64,000 bases of DNA, from positions 1-64,000 of the forward strand of contig CAISPV010000006.1 of assembly GCA_903887485.1 (NCBI GenBank), read 5' to 3'. Source of the DNA: an uncultured Desulfobulbaceae bacterium (GTDB lineage: Bacteria; Desulfobacterota; Desulfobulbia; Desulfobulbales; Desulfocapsaceae). How positions within the stretch are numbered: position 1 is the first letter of the stretch; each line of letters starts with the position of its first letter. The notes beneath the pieces are model-generated. The model was given only the letters and a program-made list of their open reading frames with translations, searched no databases and was not told the origin of the DNA. Positions 17,092-26,636 of this stretch are shown here, in pieces. The translations under genes were made by a program, and so were the position numbers.

Positions 17092-20000
17092 ATGAATGAA
17101 TACGATGACCTTGTAAAGAAGTTGAAAGAAATATTCCAGATTGACCGTCCTGAATTGGATTTTGGCGTCTATCGTATCCTCAATTCCCGGGTGAGAGAGA
17201 TCAATGATTATCTGGATAGGCAGCTCAAGGTCAAGGTAGTTGAAAGTCTGGCAACAACCGCTGCTGCCAATATGGTAGAAGTCCAAACGGAATTAAGAGA
17301 TAAGGAAGCGCAATACCGTGCCGATGGCCTTGATCCTGAAACCGTGCCCAAGGTGCTGGAACTGAGGCAGAAGCTGGTTGAATATGGCGCTGGCAGGTCT
17401 GAACACGAAAAAGCTGTCTATTCCCACCTGCTCACCTTCTTTTCCCGGTATTATGAAAAGGGCGATTTTATCAGCAAGCGCCGTTACAAGGGCGACACCT
17501 ATGCCATTCCCTATGCCGGTGAAGAGGTGGTGCTGCACTGGGCAAACAAAGACCAGTATTATACCAAGAGCGGTGAAAACTTTTCCAACTATGCCTTTAA
17601 ACTCGATGACGGGCGGACGGTGCGTTTTCGCCTGATCACAGCGGACACGGCCAAGGATAACCGCAAAGACAACGACAAGGAACGCCGTTTTGTCCTGATC
17701 GAACCGACTACCCGCATCCTTGCCGATGATGACGGGGAAGAACACGAAGAACACCTGCTGCCGGTGGCAGAAGAGAACGGCGAGCTGGTACTGCGCTTTG
17801 AATACAGGATCATGCCCAAGGGCAGCAAGCAGAGCACTTTGGTACTTGATGCGGTAGGCAAGGTGCTGGCCGATCCCAATGTTAAGGCCCGCTGGCTGGA
17901 TTTGGCCATGCGAGAACCTACCGAGAAGAATCCGCAGCGTACCCTGCTGGAAAAATGCCTCACCAACTACACCACCCGGAACACGGCGGACTACTTCATC
18001 CATAAGGATCTTGGCGGTTTCTTGCGGCGGGAACTGGACTTCTATATCAAGAACGAAGTCATGCACCTTGATGATCTTCAGGATATCAAAATCTTTGCCG
18101 CCATTGAAAAGAACCTACGCCTGATTCAGACCCTGCGGGCTATTGCCCTGGATCTGATTACCTTCCTGGCCCAACTGGAAGACTTTCAGAAAGCGCTGTG
18201 GTTGAAGAAGAAATTCGTGGTCTCAACACACTACTGCATCACCCTTGACCGGGTGCCGGAAAGCCTTTATGCCGCGATTGCCGCTAACCTACAGCAATGG
18301 AGTCAGTGGGAGAAGCTGGGGATGCTGGATGGCAGCAAGGCCAACCTGCTCAATCAGAATAAAGCAGGTATCGAATATCTGAAGGCCCACCCTTACCTGA
18401 TGGCGGATACCGCCCTGTTTGATATTGCATTCAAACAGGCACTGCTGGCAGAGATAGATAATCTGGATGAAAGCCTTGACGGCCTGCTGATCCATGGCGA
18501 TAATTTTCAGTCGCTTAATCTTTTGCAGGAACGGTACCGGGGGCAGGTGAAGTGCGTTTATATTGATCCGCCGTATAACACTGGTGGAGATGGGTTTGCG
18601 TACAAAGATAATTATAAACATTCGAGCTGGCTTTCGAGCATTGCAGAAAAGCTCATCTTGACAAAGCCTTTGCAGGCCATTGACAGCAGTTTGTGCTCAT
18701 CAATTGATGATAACGAGATGGTCGCACTCTCTTTTCTGTTGTCGGCAATTTATGGCGAAGAAGGAAAAATAGCCGAGTTGATTTGGCAAAAGCGATACTC
18801 ACCAGACATCCGAAGAGCCATCAGCGATGCTCATGAATACATTCTGATTTATGCAACTGACCCGTCTGCGTTTAAGCTTTCTCGTAATCTGCTGCCACTG
18901 GGGGACAATCAGACAAAGCAGTTTTCTAACACTGATAATGATTCTCGCGGTGCATGGAAAGCTGCTGACTTCACGGCTCCGGGTTATCGAATCAACCAGA
19001 TGTATGAGATTGAGGCGCCTGATGGCCGGGTGCTGAATCCACCTCCTGGCCGCTGCTGGATGACCACGAAGGAAAATTATGAAAAATTGAAACAAGACAG
19101 ACGAATCATCTTTGGCAAGGATGGCAATGGTCGGCCAGCGGTGAAAAGATTCCTCAGTGAAATGGAAGGGATGGTTCCGTGGACATGGTGGGATCACGAA
19201 TCATCAGGCCATTCACAGGAAGGTCTTAAGGAAGGAAGTGAGCTTTTCTCAAGAGATGATACGTTCCCTACACAGAAACCGACTCGATTAATCCAGAAAT
19301 TACTTCATATTACCAGCGACCGGTCATCTCTTGTTCTGGACTACTTCGGAGGCTCCGGCACCACCGGCCATGCTGTCATTTCTCTGAACCGTCAGGATAA
19401 CGGCAAGCGCAAGTACATTCTCGTCGAGCAAGGCGAATACTTCGATACCGTCCTCAAACCCCGCATCCAGAAGGTTGTCTATTCCGCCGACTGGAAAGAC
19501 GGCAAGGCCACTGCCCCCCGGACCGGCATCTCCCACGCCTTCAAAGTCCTCAAGATCGAAAGCTACGAAGACACCCTGAACAATCTGCAACTGCGCCGCA
19601 CCAAAGGACAACAAAGCCTGCTCGACGCCTTGCCGCCATCGGCCCAGGAAGAGTATCTGCTGCGCTATCTGCTGAACATCGAAAGCCGTGGTTCGCTGTT
19701 GTCGGTGGAACAGTTTAATAAACCGTTTGACTGTAAACTTAAAGTGGCAGTGGATTCAGCCGGGGCCTATGCCGAGCGCACCATTGACCTGGTAGAGACC
19801 TTCAACTATCTGATCGGTCTGCGGGTAAAGTGTATCAACATGCAGCGTGCCAAGGGGTATGTGCTGGTAGAGGGCTGTCTGCCAACGGGTGAGACAACGC
19901 TGGTGCTGTGGCGTGACGTGGAACAGGTGGATTATGAAAAGCTGAACACCTTATGTGCTGAACTGGGTGTTAATCCGGCGGACAGTCGGTTTGAGGTCGT

Positions 20001-20136
20001 CTATGTCAATGGCGATCATAATATCCCTGATAAATTCACCAGCTCTGAGGCCGAGGGCGGTTTGACCAAGACCCTGAAGATCCGCCAGATCGAGCCGGAA
20101 TTCCTGAGCCGCATGTTTGCAGGGGAGGGGATGTAA
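17092..20136 (+). CDS. Type III-like adenine-specific DNA methyltransferase (Mod)
   Basis: A 1014-aa modification enzyme, expected to methylate adenine in an asymmetric site. The catalytic motif DPPYNTGGDGF is at Asp492 and the S-adenosylmethionine motif FGGSGTTGHA follows near residue 752; this motif order is that of beta-class methyltransferases such as type III Mod. Usual type III Mod proteins are about 600-700 aa. Here an N-terminal extension of some 450 residues (IDRPELDFGVYRILNSRVRE and onward) precedes the catalytic part, and about 240 residues follow it. The stop overlaps the ATG of the next gene by one base (TAATG). First gene of a three-gene restriction operon. Confidence 0.9.
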   Translation: MNEYDDLVKKLKEIFQIDRPELDFGVYRILNSRVREINDYLDRQLKVKVVESLATTAAANMVEVQTELRDKEAQYRADGLDPETVPKVLELRQKLVEYGAGRSEHEKAVYSHLLTFFSRYYEKGDFISKRRYKGDTYAIPYAGEEVVLHWANKDQYYTKSGENFSNYAFKLDDGRTVRFRLITADTAKDNRKDNDKERRFVLIEPTTRILADDDGEEHEEHLLPVAEENGELVLRFEYRIMPKGSKQSTLVLDAVGKVLADPNVKARWLDLAMREPTEKNPQRTLLEKCLTNYTTRNTADYFIHKDLGGFLRRELDFYIKNEVMHLDDLQDIKIFAAIEKNLRLIQTLRAIALDLITFLAQLEDFQKALWLKKKFVVSTHYCITLDRVPESLYAAIAANLQQWSQWEKLGMLDGSKANLLNQNKAGIEYLKAHPYLMADTALFDIAFKQALLAEIDNLDESLDGLLIHGDNFQSLNLLQERYRGQVKCVYIDPPYNTGGDGFAYKDNYKHSSWLSSIAEKLILTKPLQAIDSSLCSSIDDNEMVALSFLLSAIYGEEGKIAELIWQKRYSPDIRRAISDAHEYILIYATDPSAFKLSRNLLPLGDNQTKQFSNTDNDSRGAWKAADFTAPGYRINQMYEIEAPDGRVLNPPPGRCWMTTKENYEKLKQDRRIIFGKDGNGRPAVKRFLSEMEGMVPWTWWDHESSGHSQEGLKEGSELFSRDDTFPTQKPTRLIQKLLHITSDRSSLVLDYFGGSGTTGHAVISLNRQDNGKRKYILVEQGEYFDTVLKPRIQKVVYSADWKDGKATAPRTGISHAFKVLKIESYEDTLNNLQLRRTKGQQSLLDALPPSAQEEYLLRYLLNIESRGSLLSVEQFNKPFDCKLKVAVDSAGAYAERTIDLVETFNYLIGLRVKCINMQRAKGYVLVEGCLPTGETTLVLWRDVEQVDYEKLNTLCAELGVNPADSRFEVVYVNGDHNIPDKFTSSEAEGGLTKTLKIRQIEPEFLSRMFAGEGM

Positions 20137-21173
20137 TGGGCGTAGATGCGTTGCTGGGACAATTACGTCAGTTGATTCAGGAGGCGCGTACCCAGGCTTT
20201 TCGGGCGGTGGATGTGGTGCAGGTGCGCACCAGTTGGGAGATTGGCCGTCATATTGTTGAATACGAACAGCAAGGTGAGGTGCGGGCAGTCTATGGCGCC
20301 CGCCTGCTGCCGCAATTGTCCGCCCAGTTGACGCAGGAATTTGGCCGAGGTTTTGATGCGTCAAATCTGCGCTATATGCGTTTGTTTTATCAATCCTTTC
20401 CAAATTGTGACGCACTGCGTCACGAATTAAGCTGGACACATTACCGCCGCTTGTTGCGGATTGACAATGAGACCGCCAGACAGTGGTATATGAACGAGGC
20501 GGCGGCGCAAAACTGGAGTTCACGGGCGCTGGAGAGACAAATCAACACGCTGTATTATGAACGACTGCTGTTAAGCCAGGATAAATCGGAGGTGCAGAAC
20601 GAAGCTAACGCCAATCTGGCCCAGTTGCGGCAATCCCCGCGTGAATTTGTGCGTGATCCGGTCATGCTCGAATTTTTGGGGCTTCCCGGTACGAATCGTT
20701 TGCTGGAGTCTGAACTTGAGCAGGGGTTGATGGACAAGTTGCAGGCTTTTCTGCTGGAGTTGGGAAAAGGCTTTGCTTTTGTTGCACGCCAGCAGCGCAT
20801 CAGCACCGAAAGCAAGGATTTTTATATTGATCTGGTCTTTTACAATTACCTGCTCAAATGCTTTGTGCTGTTCGATCTGAAAACCGGCGAGCTGGCTCAT
20901 CAGGATATTGGCCAGATGGATATGTATGTGCGTATGTACGATGATCTCAAACGGGGGGCAGATGATAATCCAACCGTAGGCATTATTTTGTGCTCGGACA
21001 AGGATGCTTCCGTGGTGCGCTATTCCGTGCTCAACGATAATGAACAGTTGTTTGCCAGCCGTTACAGGCTGGTATTGCCGTCGGAAGAGGAGTTGCGTCG
21101 GGAGTTGGAGCGGGAGCGTGCTGCGCTGCTTGAACAGGTTGAGTCTGGAAGGGATGGGCTTGACGATGAGTAA
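20136..21173 (+). CDS. YhcG/DUF1016 family PDDEXK nuclease
   Basis: A 345-aa protein of the YhcG (DUF1016) family. The N-terminal DUF1016 domain is seen in ARTQAFRAVDVVQVRTSWEI and GRGFDASNLRYMRLFYQSFP. The C-terminal PD-(D/E)XK-like nuclease fold has FYIDLVFYNYLLKCFVLFDL with K in DLKTG, then YVRMYDD and GIILCSDKD. The family often accompanies restriction systems. Here the gene sits between Mod and Res, overlapping both, so it is probably an integral part of this system. Its role (extra nuclease, or specificity or restraint factor) is not established. Confidence 0.88.
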   Translation: MGVDALLGQLRQLIQEARTQAFRAVDVVQVRTSWEIGRHIVEYEQQGEVRAVYGARLLPQLSAQLTQEFGRGFDASNLRYMRLFYQSFPNCDALRHELSWTHYRRLLRIDNETARQWYMNEAAAQNWSSRALERQINTLYYERLLLSQDKSEVQNEANANLAQLRQSPREFVRDPVMLEFLGLPGTNRLLESELEQGLMDKLQAFLLELGKGFAFVARQQRISTESKDFYIDLVFYNYLLKCFVLFDLKTGELAHQDIGQMDMYVRMYDDLKRGADDNPTVGIILCSDKDASVVRYSVLNDNEQLFASRYRLVLPSEEELRRELERERAALLEQVESGRDGLDDE

Positions 21174-24100
21174 ACAGAGCTTTCACCAGGAGCTGGTGCT
21201 CAATCAATGGATGATGGGATTTTTTCAGGACAATACCTTGCCGTTACTGAAAGGATGCCTGGGTGAAGACCGGCACGAGGGGGTCAGTGAGGACGGGCAG
21301 ACCAGATTCTTTGATGTGTTGCGTGGCAAGGTAAACGGGATTGACCAGGGTCTTTCCCGTTACGACAAGAATATTGTCGAGCATTGGAATAGTATCACCG
21401 AGCGGCGCAACAAGATTGAGGGCACGGTGTTTCAGATGAAGTATTTCCAGTATCTCTCGCTGCTCTTTACCGAGATTTATCTGGACTACTATTTTAACCA
21501 TCGGCAACAATTGCTGGACGGCCTGAATGGGGCCATGCAGACATATCATGCTAGCCCGGACGTGAAGGATCGTTTTCAGCCTTTTAATGTGGACGAGCTG
21601 AACAAGCTGGCATTCTGGAACGCCACCGGCAGCGGCAAGACGCTGTTGCTGCATGTCAATATCCGCCAGTATCTGCATTATTTCCAGAACGGGAACAAAA
21701 ACAGTTACCCCAACAAGATTATTCTGCTCACCCCTAACGAGGGTCTGTCGAATCAACATTTAGCGGAATTGCAGCTTTCCGGTTTCGGCTTCTGCCGCCT
21801 GTTCAATAAAAGCAGTGGCAATAATATGTTGAAAGGCATGATTGAGATCATCGATATCAATAAGCTGGGTGACGAGATGGGCGACAAGACTGTCGCCGTA
21901 GAATCGTTTGAAGGGGGCAACCTGGTGCTGGTCGATGAAGGGCATCGTGGCACGAGTTCGGCAGACGGGGCATGGATGAACCGCCGTGAAGCCCTGGTGC
22001 GGGGCGGCTTTACTTTTGAATACTCCGCCACCTTTGGGCAGGCAGTGGCCAAGGGCTTGACTGTGGTCAAGGCAAGAGAAGAAATCAAGAAAAAACAGTT
22101 TCCGTTGCTGTTAGGCAAGCTGTTCGGAAAATCCAAGGTCAAGGACTTAACGGCAGAAGAGAAGATTGTCTTTGAGGCTGCTAAGAAAACATTGACGCTG
22201 ACCAATGATGACGAGCGCAAGGCATGTACCATGGCGATGCGGGAAATCTACGCCAAAAGCATTCTCTTTGATTATTCCTACAAGTTTTTCTACGATGACG
22301 GCTATGGTAAGGAATTTGTGATCCTTAACCTGAGGAGTCAGGATTATAATCAGGAAGAGACGGCCCGTTTGTACCTTACTGCCTGTTTGCTGAGTTTTTA
22401 TCAGCAGCAATATCTGTGGGATATGAACCGTGACAAGCTGACCAAATTCAACATTGAAAAGCCGTTGTGGGTGTTTGTCGGCAATACCGTTTCCAGCGAG
22501 GATGCAGATGTTTTGAAGGTCTTGAAGTTCCTGGCAGGATTTCTGAAAGATGATGTTCAGACCCGCCAGTGGATCAAAGGTCTGCTGGATGATACGGCGT
22601 GCCTGTTGGATACCAACGGCCACAATATCTTTCGTGGCCGGTTCACACCTTTGATGGGGAAATTTAACAGTGCCGTCGAGGTGTATGCCGATATTCTGAA
22701 ACGACTGTTCAACACCGGAGCGCGGCAACGGTTGAAGGTGGTAAACCTGAAGGGCAGTAAGGGTGAACTGGCATTGCGTGTTGGTGAGGCGGAACCTTTC
22801 GGGCTGATCAATATAGGGGATGATGCCAAATTCTTCAAAGAGGCGGCGACGGATAATAATGCGAAGTTATTTGACACCGAGACGGACGATTTCAGCGGCT
22901 CGATGTTTGATACACTGAACAGCAAAGACAGTACCTTGCATGTGTTGATCGGCTCCCGCAAATTTACCGAGGGTTGGAGCAGTTGGCGCGTGTCCACCAT
23001 GGGGCTGCTGAATATGGGCAAGGGCGAAGGGTCGCAGATTATCCAGTTGTTCGGGCGCGGCGTGCGTCTGAAGGGCGAAGGCTATTCGCTCAAGCGCAGT
23101 ACGCCCGGAGAACGGCCAAAGGGCGTGCACCTGGAGCGGTTGGAGACGCTGAATGTCTTTGGTGTGAATGCTGGCTATATGGGCACATTCAAGGATTATC
23201 TGCGGGACGAAGGGGTTACGCCGTCAGATGAAATAATTGAACTGGATTTTAAGACCCGCTGTAATGTGCCTAAGGGCAAGCTCAAGACGCTGACGCTGAA
23301 AGATGGGTATAAAGATAATCAGGCCAAGGGGTTTAACCGCACTCATTTTCCATGGCTCTATGAAGTGCCGGGTGAGTTTGCAGGCAAGATCAATGGGGTG
23401 CATATTGACCTGGATCTCTACCCTAAGCTTGGCGTGATTGCGACAGACATTCAGGATAATGCAGCAATGGGTGCTGACAATGGACAGCATAAGGATAAGA
23501 TTGCATTCAAGACCATGGCGTTGTTTGATTTTGACAGGATTTATCTGGCGGTTCAGGCATTCAAGCAACGGGAAGGTTGGAATAACTTGCGGTTGGAACG
23601 TTCACGTTTGATTGATTTCTGTCTGCAGGGGAATGACTGGTACACGCTCTATATTCCGCAAGCTGATCTGGATATTGGCAGTATTGCTGACATCAGCAGA
23701 CAGGAAGATATCCTGATCCGTTTGCTGCAAGACTACACAGATCGATTTTACAAGGCGTTGAAAACGGCGTATGAAGGCCAGTTTTATGATGTTGTGATTG
23801 TGAAAGAAGACGATTCAGCTTTGCTGAAGGGATATCATTTTGCAATCAAAGACACTGGAGATGGAGCAAGTTATAAGGAGAAAATTGAAAAGCTTCAGAA
23901 ACTGGTGATGGAAAACAAGCTGGGGAAAGCCAATGATTGGGATGCTGGTCAGATGGTTGCCATTTGTTTTGACCCTCATTTATATCATCCATTATTTACA
24001 ACGAAGGATAAGGCGCCGCTGAATAATGGTCTGCTGCCGCTGAAAATGCGTCCGCTGTCATTTGATGCCCCCAGTGAAGTACAATTTGTGCGCGATCTTG

Positions 24101-24549
24101 AAAAATTCTATTTGTCCGGGCCTGGAAAAGAAATTATTGGCAACCGTAGCATTTACCTTTTGCGTAATGCCGCTACCAAATCCAAGGGGCTGGGCTTTGC
24201 CCTGGCAGGTAATTTCTATCCCGATTTCTTGTTGTGGTTGGTGGACGATATGACCGGCAAGCAATGGTTGAGCTTTATTGATCCCAAAGGATTGCGTCAG
24301 ATGGATTTGAGTGGCCCTAAGCTTGGCCTTTACAAAGAGATAAAGGTGATCGAGACAAATCTGGGTGACCCGCAGTTGACATTAAATGCCTTTATTGTGA
24401 CACCGACACCGTTTAAGGATTTGATAAATGTTTCCGCTAAACAGGAAGACCTGGAAAATCATCATGTGCTGTTTATGCTTGATGGTGCGGACAGTTATTT
24501 GAAAAAAATGTTTGAACGGATTTTAGATGATTCTCAAGGATTACAGTGA
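21166..24549 (+). CDS. Type III-like restriction subunit (DEAD/H helicase-nuclease, Res)
   Basis: A 1127-aa translocase-nuclease. Motif I FWNATGSGKTLLL, motif II VLVDEGHRG and motif VI QLFGRGVRLKG place it in SF2 helicases. A C-terminal PD-(D/E)XK nuclease is seen as YPDFLLWL followed by SFIDPKG. Known type III Res proteins translocate or diffuse on DNA and cut together with Mod. The start at 21166 (MSKQSFHQEL) overlaps the previous stop by eight bases; MGLTMSK at 21154 is an alternative with a better upstream GGAAGGG. A terminator follows 26 bases after the stop, so the operon ends here. Confidence 0.88.
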   Translation: MSKQSFHQELVLNQWMMGFFQDNTLPLLKGCLGEDRHEGVSEDGQTRFFDVLRGKVNGIDQGLSRYDKNIVEHWNSITERRNKIEGTVFQMKYFQYLSLLFTEIYLDYYFNHRQQLLDGLNGAMQTYHASPDVKDRFQPFNVDELNKLAFWNATGSGKTLLLHVNIRQYLHYFQNGNKNSYPNKIILLTPNEGLSNQHLAELQLSGFGFCRLFNKSSGNNMLKGMIEIIDINKLGDEMGDKTVAVESFEGGNLVLVDEGHRGTSSADGAWMNRREALVRGGFTFEYSATFGQAVAKGLTVVKAREEIKKKQFPLLLGKLFGKSKVKDLTAEEKIVFEAAKKTLTLTNDDERKACTMAMREIYAKSILFDYSYKFFYDDGYGKEFVILNLRSQDYNQEETARLYLTACLLSFYQQQYLWDMNRDKLTKFNIEKPLWVFVGNTVSSEDADVLKVLKFLAGFLKDDVQTRQWIKGLLDDTACLLDTNGHNIFRGRFTPLMGKFNSAVEVYADILKRLFNTGARQRLKVVNLKGSKGELALRVGEAEPFGLINIGDDAKFFKEAATDNNAKLFDTETDDFSGSMFDTLNSKDSTLHVLIGSRKFTEGWSSWRVSTMGLLNMGKGEGSQIIQLFGRGVRLKGEGYSLKRSTPGERPKGVHLERLETLNVFGVNAGYMGTFKDYLRDEGVTPSDEIIELDFKTRCNVPKGKLKTLTLKDGYKDNQAKGFNRTHFPWLYEVPGEFAGKINGVHIDLDLYPKLGVIATDIQDNAAMGADNGQHKDKIAFKTMALFDFDRIYLAVQAFKQREGWNNLRLERSRLIDFCLQGNDWYTLYIPQADLDIGSIADISRQEDILIRLLQDYTDRFYKALKTAYEGQFYDVVIVKEDDSALLKGYHFAIKDTGDGASYKEKIEKLQKLVMENKLGKANDWDAGQMVAICFDPHLYHPLFTTKDKAPLNNGLLPLKMRPLSFDAPSEVQFVRDLEKFYLSGPGKEIIGNRSIYLLRNAATKSKGLGFALAGNFYPDFLLWLVDDMTGKQWLSFIDPKGLRQMDLSGPKLGLYKEIKVIETNLGDPQLTLNAFIVTPTPFKDLINVSAKQEDLENHHVLFMLDGADSYLKKMFERILDDSQGLQ

Positions 24550-24575
24550 ACATAATCCCATTCTTCACATCGTGG

Positions 24576-24606
24576 CCGCTTCTCTCTTTTGAGGGAGGCG
24601 GTTTTT
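24576..24606 (+). terminator. Terminator of the restriction operon
   Basis: ccgcttctctc (24576-24586) pairs with gagggaggcgg (24591-24601) using G-U pairs, loop tttt, followed by five T. Confidence 0.65.
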
Positions 24607-24685
24607 GTATTTCTTGGTTGGAGTTTTCAGGGTACATAAAAAGAGAGCTTTCTCTCCAAGTGTTACCCAAGTGTTACCCAGCATG

Positions 24686-24729
24686 AAAAACAAACAAAAA
24701 GGGGCTAAGCCATAACGGCCTAACCCCTT
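24686..24729 (-). terminator. Terminator downstream of tRNA-Arg
   Basis: On the minus strand a stem anchored by AAGGGG/CCCCTT with two internal mismatches (24699-24729) is followed by a T-rich run (24686-24698). It lies nine bases after the tRNA 3' end. Confidence 0.7.
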
Positions 24730-24737
24730 GATTTTAC

Positions 24738-24814
24738 TGGTGCACCAGGAGGGATTCGGACCCCCGACCTACGGATTCGTAGTCCGTTGCTCTATCCAGC
24801 TGAGCTACTGGTGC
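24738..24814 (-). tRNA. tRNA-Arg (anticodon ACG)
   Basis: A 77-nt cloverleaf. Acceptor gcaccag pairs with ctggtgc and CCA is encoded. D-arm is gctcagctggatagagc. The anticodon arm acgga-ctacgaa-tccgt gives ACG. The T-arm contains tccgaat, a variant of ttcgaat. It flanks the defence island, and tRNA genes are common integration sites, although no att repeat was found. Confidence 0.92.
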
Positions 24815-24928
24815 GTACAATGCAGAAAAGATGTGTCTATATACCCTAATTCATTTGTTTCCTCAAGCCTGTTTCTTTCTGTCAATTATTTTTTATTCCC
24901 TCCCCTGTCTTACAAGGAGAAATGATCC

Positions 24929-26209
24929 ATGATGGCCATGATTGCAGTTGTCTTTGTGTTCTGCTATGCGATGATAGCTCTTGAGCACCCTATTAGAATC
25001 AACAAGTCGGCCATCGCGCTCATTGCGGCTGGTCTGATGTGGACCCTCTATTCCTTCGCCAGCCCGTTGGGTGTTCATGCAGTAGTTGAACAGCTCACGG
25101 AAAAACTAGCGGAAACGGCGGCCATCGTCTTCTTTTTGATCAGCGCCATGACCATTGTTGAGGTGACCGATTCCCACGGCGGGTTCGAGGTCATCACCTC
25201 ACGCATCAAGGCCACCAAGTTATCGACTCTGCTCTGGATTATTGGCTTTATCACGTTCTATCTTTCTTCCATCCTTGACAACATGACCACCACCATCGTC
25301 ATGGTCGCGCTGATGAAGCGTCTGCTCAAGGAGCATAATCAGCGTCTCTTCTTTGCCGGAATTATCGTCATCGCTGCCAATGCCGGTGGCGCCTGGACCC
25401 CGATTGGCGATGTGACTACCACCATGCTCTGGATCGGAGGTCAAGTCACCACGACCAATATCATGAAGGCCACTTTCCTGGCCTCCACGGTCTCTATGGT
25501 GATTCCTCTGATTATGGCCTCTTTTATGCTGCAAGGAAAAGTTGTGGCTCCTGACAGGGCGGAACAGGGGGCTGTCAGCACTACCCGGTTCGAGAAAACC
25601 CTCATGTTTTTTATGGGGATGGGGGCTCTGATCTTTGTGCCGATATTCAAGGCGGTGACCCATCTGCCGCCCTATCTTGGTATCCTGCTTGCCCTTGGTG
25701 TGCTCTGGCTGGTGGGTGATATTCTGCACCGCCACAAATCTACGGAGGAGCAGGAACACTTCACTTTAAGTAAAGCGCTCAAGCGTATCGATATGGCCTC
25801 GGTGGTGTTCTTCATTGGTATCCTGCTGGCAGTGGCCACCCTCTCCGCTAATGGAATGCTCCCCGCCCTGGCCCAGTGGCTCGATGTCAAGGTGGGCAAT
25901 CAGTCGGTTATTGTTGTGATTATTGGTCTGGTTTCCGCTGTTGTCGATAATATTCCTCTGGTCGCCGCTTCTATGGGGATGTATCCCCTGGCCCAGTTTT
26001 CATCGGACTCTTTCCTTTGGGAGTTCATGGCCTATTGTGCCGGGACAGGTGGTTCGATCCTGATTATTGGCTCGGCTGCCGGTGTGGCAGCCATGGGACT
26101 GGAGAAAATTGAGTTCTTCTGGTATGCCCGCCGCATTGGGCCGCTGGCCCTGGCCGGGTATTTCAGCGGGATCGCAATGTATATATTTCAATACAGGTTG
26201 ATGCACTGA
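24929..26209 (+). CDS. nhaD: NhaD-type Na+/H+ antiporter
   Basis: A 426-aa inner-membrane protein with about eleven hydrophobic segments, of the ion transporter superfamily. The two half-repeat signatures are YLSSILDNMTTTIVMVAL and LVSAVVDNIPLVAASMG; their Asp-Asn pairs are the ion-site positions in NhaD relatives. WTPIGDVTTTMLWIGG is also typical. It exchanges sodium for protons and helps pH and salt balance. AAGGAG lies 13 bases before the chosen ATG, and a second Met follows immediately. It stands alone between the tRNA and the minus-strand signalling operon. Confidence 0.9.
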   Translation: MMAMIAVVFVFCYAMIALEHPIRINKSAIALIAAGLMWTLYSFASPLGVHAVVEQLTEKLAETAAIVFFLISAMTIVEVTDSHGGFEVITSRIKATKLSTLLWIIGFITFYLSSILDNMTTTIVMVALMKRLLKEHNQRLFFAGIIVIAANAGGAWTPIGDVTTTMLWIGGQVTTTNIMKATFLASTVSMVIPLIMASFMLQGKVVAPDRAEQGAVSTTRFEKTLMFFMGMGALIFVPIFKAVTHLPPYLGILLALGVLWLVGDILHRHKSTEEQEHFTLSKALKRIDMASVVFFIGILLAVATLSANGMLPALAQWLDVKVGNQSVIVVIIGLVSAVVDNIPLVAASMGMYPLAQFSSDSFLWEFMAYCAGTGGSILIIGSAAGVAAMGLEKIEFFWYARRIGPLALAGYFSGIAMYIFQYRLMH

Positions 26210-26267
26210 GTCTGGATGCTTGAGTTTCAAGCAAGAGACTTCAGCTTTTTTTCTTTTGCTCCTGTGA

Positions 26268-26636
26268 TCAGACGGTGCTGGCTTCTTTTATCTTGCTGAC
26301 CAGTTCGCCGATATCCACGGGCTTCATGAGATAATCAAACAGGCCGCGCCGCATGCCGATAATGCCGCTTTCCGTGGATCCATGTCCGGTCAGGATAATC
26401 ACCTGGATGCGCGGGTCATGTTTTTTGATCAGGTCAAGGGTAGTGAGCCCGTCAATTCCCGGCATCATCAAGTCAAGCAGGACCACCTGAGGCCGCCAGT
26501 CAGAGGTGAGCACGGTCAGCGCCTCTTCGGCGCCGCTCACCGCCTTGGCTGCAAAACCCCGCAACTCCAGGCGTTCCGCCAAGGTGGAGCCGAATTCCGT
26601 TTCGTCGTCTACGATCAGGATTTTAATTGTGTCCAT
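26268..26636 (-). CDS. Receiver-only response regulator
   Basis: A 122-aa single receiver domain. Acidic pocket ILIVDDETEF, acceptor Asp55 (LLDLMMPGIDG), switch Thr in VIILTGHGS and Lys in DYLMKPVD are all present, so it should be phosphorylated. There is no output domain. The start at 26636 has AAAGGAG upstream and overlaps the kinase end by 14 bases; it is the last gene of a four-gene operon. The likely phosphodonor is the kinase at 26623. It must act by protein contact or pass phosphate on. Confidence 0.9.
   Translation of the reverse strand: MDTIKILIVDDETEFGSTLAERLELRGFAAKAVSGAEEALTVLTSDWRPQVVLLDLMMPGIDGLTTLDLIKKHDPRIQVIILTGHGSTESGIIGMRRGLFDYLMKPVDIGELVSKIKEASTV

Noticed and set aside
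24738..24814. tRNA-Arg as an attachment site of the defence island
   Set aside because: No direct repeat of the tRNA 3' end was found near the integrase remnant, so no att site is listed.
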